In this document: positions 7,682 through 12,558 of the stretch, in pieces | How positions within the stretch are numbered: position 1 is the first letter of the stretch | How the letters are laid out: every line of letters begins with the position of its first letter | DNA from: Nitrososphaeraceae archaeon | Lineage (GTDB): Archaea > Thermoproteota > Nitrososphaeria > Nitrososphaerales > Nitrososphaeraceae | DNA: 12,558 nt | Reading direction: 5' to 3' | Assembly: GCA_030038695.1 (NCBI GenBank) | Contig: JASHSN010000557.1 | Coordinates: 1 to 12,558, forward strand | The notes under the pieces: model-generated | Told to the model about the DNA's origin: nothing | What the model saw: the letters and a program-made list of their open reading frames with translations, nothing else | Databases searched by the model: none | Program-made: the position numbers and the translations under genes

Positions 7682-8128
7682 ATGCCTAAAAGTGAGCCAA
7701 AAAATAGAGTGAATGTCATAACAGTTTTTTTAGAACACGAAAAGAAAATCCTAATCCTCAAACGCAGCCAGAAGGTAAAGACTATGAAGACTAAATGGGC
7801 TGGCATAAGTGGATATATTGAGCACGAAGAACCGCTACTGCGAGCTCTTAAGGAAATTGAAGAAGAAACTGGATTAAACAACAATAATCTTAGACTTATT
7901 AATATTGGAGAACCCTTAGAAGCAATTCAGGCTAATGATCCAGAGACAACATGGATTGTTCATCCATATCTTTTCAGTTCAAATACGGATCAAATCCGAA
8001 TTGATTGGGAACACGACGAATACAGGTGGATAAACCCTAAGGAAATAAAAAATTATGAAACCGTACCGAGATTAGGAGATGCACTCGATAGGGTAACGGT
8101 GGCTGCACAACCTTCTACCGACTCGTAA
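7682..8128 (+). CDS. Nudix hydrolase
   Basis: The 148 residues make one Nudix domain: a first strand NVITVFLE, then LILKRS, WAGISGYIE, the Nudix helix ALKEIEEETGL (55-65), and later strands WIVHPYLF and EYRWINPKEI. Nudix enzymes cleave nucleoside diphosphates linked to another group, using Mg2+ held by the Glu cluster E58, E61 and E62, all present. Two departures from the GX5EX7REUXEEXGU box are visible: Lys57 replaces Arg, and the stretch between Gly44 and the helix is one residue short, because GYIE is followed by HEEP. The HPYLF and EYRWI strands are shared with MutT/dNTP-type members, but the substrate cannot be called. ATG 7682 has only a very close AAGGA before it; a TATA-like element 30 bases upstream suits a leaderless or nearly leaderless mRNA. 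No gene partner is visible. Confidence 0.92.
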   Translation: MPKSEPKNRVNVITVFLEHEKKILILKRSQKVKTMKTKWAGISGYIEHEEPLLRALKEIEEETGLNNNNLRLINIGEPLEAIQANDPETTWIVHPYLFSSNTDQIRIDWEHDEYRWINPKEIKNYETVPRLGDALDRVTVAAQPSTDS

Positions 8129-8180
8129 GGACTCATTGTATTAATTTAATCGATATTCAAATAACAAGTTCGAGTAGTCC

Positions 8181-8233
8181 AGGTATACATTGCCGGTGTA
8201 ATGCTTATGCTTGTATTACATACCTACTTTTTT
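8181..8233 (+). terminator. Possible terminator after the Nudix gene
   Basis: TGTAAT (8197-8202) and ATTACA (8215-8220) form a stem, extended outward by AGGTA (8181-8185) and TACCT (8221-8225), with a run of six T at 8228-8233. It starts about 50 bases after the Nudix stop codon. The stem is interrupted by a ten-base bulge on one side, so the call is tentative. Confidence 0.35.
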
Positions 8234-8751
8234 GTAGTTGAATTGAATTAAATTATCTGGTATATCCTAGTAGGATAAAGTTGACAGTGCCTTGCCGAAA
8301 GGGAGAGGGATGGTAGCACTAACTATTATTGTTGGAAATATATAGCTGCATGGACTAGTATTGAGATGATTCTGTCTCTGTTTTTGGACCGGAGATTCCT
8401 GGACAACTAGCCGTAGGATCAGAATACGGATCGTGACTACGCCAGATAACAGCACTAATTTCTATCCAGACAACTTGCAAGAGTGTTATGATGGACTATG
8501 TTAGGCCATGTGGGCTAAACACTGCTGACACAAACAGCACTAGAGAATCTAATATGATCTAATCTAAGGAAGCTGCCGCGATTGGCAGTTCTGTTGCGTA
8601 AATCTTCGAGATATAGCTTAGGTATAACCTGCATCTCAAAATATGACGACTCCATCCCCAGCCATTTGTCCACTATCGAGAATTCTTGCCGTTTTAGATT
8701 GCCTGATTCGTTACAAATGTAAGCTAAGATTTGTGTCCGATATATGGTTGC

Positions 8752-8766
8752 CCTTAAATATTATAA
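8752..8766 (+). promoter_or_regulatory. TATA box of the AsnC/Lrp-like gene
   Basis: CCTTAAATATTATAA contains TTAAATA centred near 8757, 25 bases before the TTG at 8782. This spacing again points to a leaderless transcript and supports that start codon. Confidence 0.55.
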
Positions 8767-8781
8767 CATACTGATCATCTA

Positions 8782-9102
8782 TTGATACAGATCTCTTTGG
8801 ATGCTAAACTTGACAACACAGATATTGCGATAGTCAAAGCATTGATACAGGATGGCAGAAAGTCTTTCAGACAGATAGCAAGAGAAATAAAAGCAAGTAC
8901 GCCAACAGTTGAAGCAAGATTTAGCAGATTGAAAGGATTGGGGATTATCAAAAATATTCAACCTATCTTTGATATTGAAAAGATAGATGGCCAGATGTCT
9001 GCCCTAGTCTTTGTCAAGACAAACCTTTCACAATCAACTGACATTGTAAACAAGCTAGCATCTATTCCTCAGGTCAGTTTTAATGGCCAGTCGTTCCTCT
9101 AG
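8782..9102 (+). CDS. AsnC/Lrp-family regulator, C-terminally truncated
   Basis: Residues 9-57 form a typical AsnC-type winged helix-turn-helix: LDNTDIAIVKAL, DGRKSFRQIAREI, then the recognition helix TPTVEARFSRLKGLGIIK. The ligand/oligomer (RAM) domain begins normally with IDGQMSALVFVKTN and one helix (SQSTDIVNKLASIPQV), then changes abruptly to SFNGQSFL and a stop. Family members usually have about 150 residues or more; this has 106, so the second half of the RAM domain is missing. The 280 bases downstream, in any frame, do not resume a recognisable RAM sequence, so a deletion or rearrangement rather than a point frameshift is more likely. DNA binding could survive, but proper oligomers and effector sensing should not. 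The TTG start fits a TATA box 25 bases upstream; a second in-frame TTG lies at 8797. It may be a dying gene or a minimal DNA-binding variant. Confidence 0.75.
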   Translation: MIQISLDAKLDNTDIAIVKALIQDGRKSFRQIAREIKASTPTVEARFSRLKGLGIIKNIQPIFDIEKIDGQMSALVFVKTNLSQSTDIVNKLASIPQVSFNGQSFL

Positions 9103-9258
9103 TCCCAAGCACTATTAGATCTATATTCTTAGGCAACTAGCAAAATGCTCTTCATTGTTTAGATCTAAACTCAGAAACCACGAACTGAACCATCATATAT
9201 GTTCTTACCGTATTTAGGTTTAAATGCGATATTTACTATACCTAAAGGACCTTAAGTA

Positions 9259-9298
9259 TAATTGTTCCAATATTAGTTGTTCATTATAGCAACAATTA
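9259..9298. repeat. Inverted repeat in the convergent spacer
   Basis: TAATTGTT (9259-9266) and AACAATTA (9291-9298) are perfect complements 24 bases apart, lying between the plus-strand AsnC-like gene and the minus-strand kinase. It may act as a weak bidirectional stop signal. The rest of 9103-9383 shows no gene. Confidence 0.35.
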
Positions 9299-9383
9299 GT
9301 AAACCTTTGGAATACACCGGAAGTGGGATCAAGAGGTTCACATCCTTAAAAGTGCCATAATTGAATAGACCGAAGTAAGATTA

Positions 9384-11246
9384 CTAATCGATAGGCAAAC
9401 TGAATGTAAAAGTTGCTCCTATGCCATCATCATTGTTTTCTCCCCATATCTTACCTCCATGCGCTTCGATAATGTTTTTGGATATAAATAATCCCAGACC
9501 CGTCCCTTGAAATGATTTTGATGCAAATTTTGAGAATAGTCGTGGTAAAATGTCAGGATGAATTCCACTACCAGTATCCTTCACACTAACTGTAACTTCA
9601 TCTGGGCTATTGCTGTTGCTATCACTATTACGTTTCCTGTCAATTACAATAGAGATTGTACCTTGCTTCGTAAATTTGATTGCATTATCTATTAAGTTAG
9701 AAATAACTTGTGTTATCCTCTGTTTGTCTGCATATAATAATACAATATCATCCTTTGATTTCCTGTATTCAAGCTTGATGTCTTTGTTCTTTCCTTCTAT
9801 TTCAATCTGCTGTTGTACGTCTCTGACGATGGATAAAACCAAATCTTCTAAATTGAATTGCTCTTTGCCAAGATTAAGCGATTGGCTTTCTATTCTTGTC
9901 ACGTCGAGTATATCGTTTATTAAACCATGAAGTCTTTTTGCATTTCTAAGTATAGTATTGGCATAAGATTCGCTTCTCTCAGGTTCCATTTCTAGGAGTT
10001 CCGAATATCCTACAATAGATTGTGTTGGTGTCCTAAGTTCATGTGCAGCAATGTTAATAAATTCTTTTTGCATTTTATCATGGATTTTTAATTGTTCGTT
10101 AGCTGATGCTAAAGAATCATTTGCTTTCTTTAGTTCAGCCGTCCTTACATTTACAGTAGTCTCTAATCTCTTATTCCATGAGAAAAGCAGAAATGCAGCA
10201 ATAAATGCTACGACTCCGATTACAGTTAGTTCTAATGTAGTAATGTATTTTTGCTGATCAATTAATGCGCTCACATCACTTGTAAGTGTATGTTGCGCTC
10301 TAATGTATAGAGTCATAAAACTCTTACCACCAATTATTACTGGTTGATATGCTATAGTATATATTTCATCATTAAGGGGGATATCTGATGATCCAGTATT
10401 CCCCTGTAGCGACTTTTTTATTAGATCATTTAAGAGATTTTTCGATTCAGGAGGTAATAAAGATGAAAGTCCGGATTGAAATTTATCTCCAAAAACATAT
10501 TCGCCAACGTATTGTTGATTATTGGTAGTTATACCAAATTGTTTAGGACTGGTATAAAGAATTATTCCTTTTCTATCCAGCAGTCCTATTGTACTATTAA
10601 ATTGTGGATATATTTGATTTTTCAAAAAGTTGCCTAACATTTCAAGCCTAATTGATGCAACGACGACACCAGTGAATTTTCCGGTACTGGTAGTTGCACC
10701 TGTAGTATTGATGACAGGATATGATATGTATAATCTAGGGACTTTGTCATTTGATTGCACCAGACTGCTGTAATAGACTGTATGAGTATATTTTGGGATA
10801 GTAAAGTATGACCTATAACTTAGGTCTGTTCCCTTGTATTTTTGATATATGGTTTCATTGATATCGCTTACCCAATTTATTTTGCCGTTTTTATCTAACC
10901 ACATGTAGAAATCTGTCAGATCACTTGAGGAATGTTGTCTACTGTTTATTACGGTGTCGGCTCTTTTGAATTCGTTATTGTGTACAGCGGGCGATTCACT
11001 AAGTGTTTGTAAAAGAACACCAACATTTTGTAATTTATTTGCTAATATTTGTGAAATATCATGTACTTCAATTCTGGCATCTGATCTAACATCACGTGAA
11101 GCAATATCAACGATTTTCTTTGATGTAAGGGTAGAATATTGATATGCAAAAATTGATAATACTGCTGCGATAATGACTAATATAACGACGGTAGTTTTGG
11201 TGGTACGTTCCTCCTTTAGCATAGAAGACACCTTTTCCTTATGCAC
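9384..11246 (-). CDS. Membrane histidine kinase with extracellular dCache sensor domain
   Basis: This transmembrane sensor kinase has, in order: TM1 (about 19-37, TVVILVIIAAVLSIFAYQY); an extracellular double-Cache region (about 45-330) with LSYRSYFTIPKY and RLYISYPV typical of Cache sensors; TM2 (337-357); a short coiled coil (about 362-392); the HisKA H-box FINIAAHELRTP with phospho-acceptor His402; and a HATPase_c domain with N-box NLIDNAIKFT (517-526), DTGSGI (557-562), FSKF (571-574) and GTGLGLFISK (581-590). All catalytic boxes look intact. There is no HAMP or receiver domain and no response regulator nearby, so it is an orphan kinase. The longest reading starts at GTG 11246, but I prefer ATG 11222 (MLKEERTTKT): an AAGGTG Shine-Dalgarno lies 7 bases before it, and this ATG overlaps the stop of the upstream mini-ORF as ATGCTAA. 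The first eight codons of the long form lie in relic sequence. The ligand is unknown. Confidence 0.93.
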   Translation of the reverse strand: MHKEKVSSMLKEERTTKTTVVILVIIAAVLSIFAYQYSTLTSKKIVDIASRDVRSDARIEVHDISQILANKLQNVGVLLQTLSESPAVHNNEFKRADTVINSRQHSSSDLTDFYMWLDKNGKINWVSDINETIYQKYKGTDLSYRSYFTIPKYTHTVYYSSLVQSNDKVPRLYISYPVINTTGATTSTGKFTGVVVASIRLEMLGNFLKNQIYPQFNSTIGLLDRKGIILYTSPKQFGITTNNQQYVGEYVFGDKFQSGLSSLLPPESKNLLNDLIKKSLQGNTGSSDIPLNDEIYTIAYQPVIIGGKSFMTLYIRAQHTLTSDVSALIDQQKYITTLELTVIGVVAFIAAFLLFSWNKRLETTVNVRTAELKKANDSLASANEQLKIHDKMQKEFINIAAHELRTPTQSIVGYSELLEMEPERSESYANTILRNAKRLHGLINDILDVTRIESQSLNLGKEQFNLEDLVLSIVRDVQQQIEIEGKNKDIKLEYRKSKDDIVLLYADKQRITQVISNLIDNAIKFTKQGTISIVIDRKRNSDSNSNSPDEVTVSVKDTGSGIHPDILPRLFSKFASKSFQGTGLGLFISKNIIEAHGGKIWGENNDDGIGATFTFSLPID

Positions 11247-11398
11247 GATTTCCTAATTGATTCGATGCTAAGTGCTAACGATGGACGAGTATAGTCCATG
11301 CAAGTATCAACTTTAAATCTTGCATTAGAGAAAGACTGGAGTTTCATATTTAACATATTTGAAGTTCCATAGATTACCTCCGTTTTTTCGCTATCCAC
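11216..11398 (-). pseudogene. Broken 5' end of a second, different histidine kinase (60-codon remnant)
   Basis: The frame starts at GTG 11398 and encodes 60 residues including TEVIYGTSNMLN, LQSFSNARFKVDTCMDYT and RPSLALSIESIRK. From family knowledge this closely resembles the N-terminus of a large group of Nitrososphaerales sensor kinases (TEV.YG.ENV.N..LQFIS.AKSRID.C.DYTRPSLAI.IE..KKAFLDAKSRGVKLRY). Intact members continue for hundreds of residues; here the match stops at ESIRK. A weak continuation (GCA, TAA, then G-K-G-V) can be read in another frame, as if the FLDAK.RGV part were frameshifted and stopped, after which all similarity ends at the dCache kinase start. The mini-ORF ends at TAA 11218-11216 inside the kinase start (ATGCTAA) and keeps its own TATA box. 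It is either a relic now serving as a leader ORF, or a retained 60-residue peptide. Confidence 0.7.
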
Positions 11399-11420
11399 AA
11401 TTGAAGGTTAACAATATTGG

Positions 11421-11431
11421 AAATATAAGGT
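11421..11431 (-). promoter_or_regulatory. TATA box driving the kinase remnant and dCache kinase
   Basis: On the minus strand CCTTATATTT is centred near 11425, 27 bases before GTG 11398, matching leaderless archaeal spacing. No comparable TATA box lies just before the kinase ATG at 11222, so this relic promoter probably transcribes the kinase. Confidence 0.6.
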
Positions 11432-11438
11432 AGTATGT

Positions 11439-11660
11439 TCACCTCTTCCTATGACACTTGCGATCTTCAACTTCGGCAATACTTTGACCGAAACTTCTAG
11501 AAATTCCTCCTCGATGTATCGAGGTAGGTGTAGCGTCTAAATCGTGATTGCAGCGGTCTTGAAAGCCTTGTGATTTCATTGCGCGCTCGATTTTAAAATC
11601 ATATCGTTTACACACGCAGTTTACTATTTCCTTTTTTGCACTATGACGCTGTAGCAGCAT
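11439..11660 (-). CDS. Doubtful small ORF, 73 codons, no recognised family
   Basis: The frame runs from ATG 11660 to TGA 11441-11439. The product is basic and cysteine-containing (VNCVCKRYDF, FQDRCNHDL, GGISRSFGQSIAEVE), with no transmembrane segment or signal peptide. I do not recognise it. It could be a small orphan protein or a decayed piece of one. No well-placed TATA box or Shine-Dalgarno precedes the ATG, and a strong palindrome (11509-11524) lies inside it, which suggests the DNA may have a regulatory rather than coding role. It ends just upstream of the promoter of the kinase remnant, on the same strand. Confidence 0.22.
   Translation of the reverse strand: MLLQRHSAKKEIVNCVCKRYDFKIERAMKSQGFQDRCNHDLDATPTSIHRGGISRSFGQSIAEVEDRKCHRKR
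11509..11524. repeat. Near-perfect 16-base palindrome
   Basis: CCTCGAT-GT-ATCGAGG has two perfect 7-base arms around a 2-base centre. It lies about 85 bases upstream of the TATA box that probably drives the kinase, so it could be a dimeric regulator site; it might also simply lie within a small coding frame. Confidence 0.5.
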
Positions 11661-11700
11661 ATTTTAATAATAAGAATAAGTAGCAGGGAATCGGCCCGGG

Positions 11701-11724
11701 TAGTCGGAGTACGTATACTGACTA
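11701..11724. repeat. Imperfect hairpin
   Basis: TAGTC-GG-AGTA-CGTA-TACT-GACTA forms a 9-base-pair stem with a two-base bulge and a four-base loop, between the secreted-protein gene and the doubtful small ORF. The adjoining GC-rich CCCGGG at 11696-11701 contrasts with its AT-rich surroundings. Function unknown; it may help end minus-strand transcription. Confidence 0.5.
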
Positions 11725-11767
11725 TGTTTCAAAATTGTGGTGCAAAACTATCTTTAACACTAAATTT

Positions 11768-11773
11768 AAAAAA
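11768..11773 (-). terminator. T-run after the secreted-protein gene
   Basis: Read on the minus strand, a run of six T lies 12 bases after the stop codon at 11786, followed by further T-rich sequence. This is a normal archaeal terminator signal for the frameshifted gene. Confidence 0.4.
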
Positions 11774-11785
11774 CATAACGTCATG

Positions 11786-12332
11786 TTACAGGAAGTCATC
11801 TACAAGTGTAAGTACTTCGATGCCACTGCAAATGGGGATATGAACCATCATCTTATCATAGATGCCGCAGATCCATCTTAAGTCGACTTGATTATAATTC
11901 AGATTAATTATTCCGTTTGTAACCGCTACATTTCTTCCTAGCATTATTGGTATATCGATCCTTGTCTTTATATCTGTTCGGGAAGAATTGACATGAGTTT
12001 TTATATCATGAGCAGCTACGTTAAAACCTAGGAGATTATATTTCAAATCCTTGATATCATATGTCGATGGTTCATATTTATCAACAATGTTTTGCTTTAG
12101 AGTGCTGTTTGGGAAAATTTGGCTGCCATCCAGACTAACGGTATACTCTGGTAGTTTAATTAAAACGTTGAAAGCCCGTGGTAATGTTTCCTAAAATGTA
12201 CGATAAAGCAGTACCTAAAGGATTAGTATTACCTTGTGCATATACGCTAAACATGCCGGCGTCATATTGGTTCGTTATAGGTAGCGAAACAATTAACAGT
12301 ATTGCTAACAAAACAGATCCTGATCTTTTCAT
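11786..12332 (-). pseudogene. Secreted protein gene split by a one-base frameshift
   Basis: ATG 12332 opens a frame with a clear signal peptide: MKR, a hydrophobic core (about 7-20) and a likely cleavage after VYA (30-32) before QGNTNPLG. This frame stops at TAA 12158-12156 after GFQRFN (58 residues). The next frame overlaps exactly there and runs open to the stop at 11786 with LIKLPEYTVSLDGSQIF and on to LVDDFL. Dropping one T from the TTTT run at 12162-12165 joins them into a continuous protein of about 181 residues (GFQR-LIKLPEY). N-glycosylation sequons NIT, NST and NSS occur in it. I know no family for it; it looks like an extracellular beta-rich protein of an archaeon. A TATA element (12366-12377) and an AGAGG before the ATG remain intact. 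It is either a recent pseudogene or a sequencing or assembly error; programmed +1 frameshifting is less likely. Confidence 0.72.
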
Positions 12333-12365
12333 TTTCCTCTTAGTTCAGGATATCAGGTATACTCC

Positions 12366-12377
12366 ATTAAATATAAA
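12366..12377 (-). promoter_or_regulatory. TATA box and short leader of the secreted-protein gene
   Basis: On the minus strand TTTATATTTAAT is centred near 12372. Transcription should start near 12346, giving a leader of about 14 bases that includes AGAGG, a few bases before ATG 12332. Unlike the other promoters in the window, this one implies a short leader with a Shine-Dalgarno. Confidence 0.5.
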
Positions 12378-12558
12378 TTGAAGCCGTACTTCTTCCAGTT
12401 GGATAAGATTTTGGAATTGGTTTATCATCTTGCAATATGCAAACAACGTTGGACTGATCACACAATATGCAATATCAGCTGTAGTTCCAATTTATTACGG
12501 AATTAGCATATTACCACACTAATTGGATGGGCCGGGTGGTAGTAGTGAAGTTATTTCT

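Larger units (their letters stand above)
8129..8781. other. 650-base gene-poor spacer
   Basis: No ORF here looks like protein: the longest, a minus-strand frame of 62 codons (8455-8267), has no family signature and unusual composition. No tRNA, CRISPR repeat or transposase fragment is seen. Small elements only: the possible terminator at 8181-8233, a short stem AGCTGCC/GGCAGTT around 8571-8590, and the promoter of the AsnC-like gene at the right end. It could contain a decayed gene that is no longer recognisable. Confidence 0.5.

Noticed and set aside
8267..8455. 62-codon minus-strand ORF in the spacer
   Set aside because: No family motif, no promoter or Shine-Dalgarno, and composition unlike the real genes here.
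11690..11760. Possible tRNA start at GCCCGGGTAGTCGG
   Set aside because: The D-loop lacks GG, there is no TTCRA loop, and no GC-rich 3' acceptor strand lies within 90 bases.
12178..12381. 67-codon plus-strand ORF
   Set aside because: It is the antisense shadow of the signal-peptide region of the minus-strand secreted-protein gene.
12528..12558. Possible tRNA 5' end (GGGCCGGGTGGTAGTAG)
   Set aside because: It runs off the window, and the visible part does not form a convincing D-arm; there is not enough sequence to call.
1..12558. CRISPR array, transposase, toxin-antitoxin or phage genes
   Set aside because: No spaced repeat series and no protein with the relevant motifs was found on either strand.

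Overview
The window looks archaeal, most likely from an ammonia-oxidising Nitrososphaerales archaeon (Thaumarchaeota) of the Nitrososphaera/Nitrosocosmicus type. The evidence is: a geranylgeranylglyceryl phosphate synthase (archaeal ether lipids); the large subunit of the archaeal family-D DNA polymerase; an archaeal AsnC/Lrp-type regulator; a histidine kinase with the H-box style I associate with this order; AT-rich DNA; and several genes that appear to start at TTG or GTG about 25-28 bases after a TATA box, as in leaderless archaeal transcripts. The genus is inferred, not proven.

Layout. Bases 31-330 (minus) hold a decayed, GC-rich tail of an FAD-dependent monooxygenase. Bases 532-4859 (plus) hold two housekeeping genes overlapping by ATGA: GGGP synthase (membrane lipid) and PolD DP2 (replication), the latter ending in a clear PCNA-binding box. 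An 810-base spacer follows. Then come a fold-type III PLP decarboxylase (5671-7020), an acylphosphatase (7081-7416) and a Nudix hydrolase (7682-8128), each with its own apparent promoter. After a 650-base gene-poor stretch there is a truncated AsnC/Lrp-type regulator (8782-9102).

The minus-strand half from 9384 to the end is accessory. It holds an orphan dCache membrane histidine kinase (9384-11222 or 11246). Directly upstream, and translationally overlapping it, is the broken 5' end of a different histidine kinase (11216-11398) with its own TATA box. Beyond that lie a doubtful small ORF (11439-11660) and a secreted protein gene split by a single-base frameshift (11786-12332).

I see no multi-gene defence, secretion or biosynthetic system, no CRISPR array, no transposase, no tRNA and no rRNA. 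The interest lies in gene decay and remodelling: four damaged genes in 12.5 kb, a kinase that seems to use a relic's promoter and Shine-Dalgarno, a decarboxylase annotatable as LysA that lacks residues expected for diaminopimelate, and a compact set of leaderless TTG/GTG promoters.
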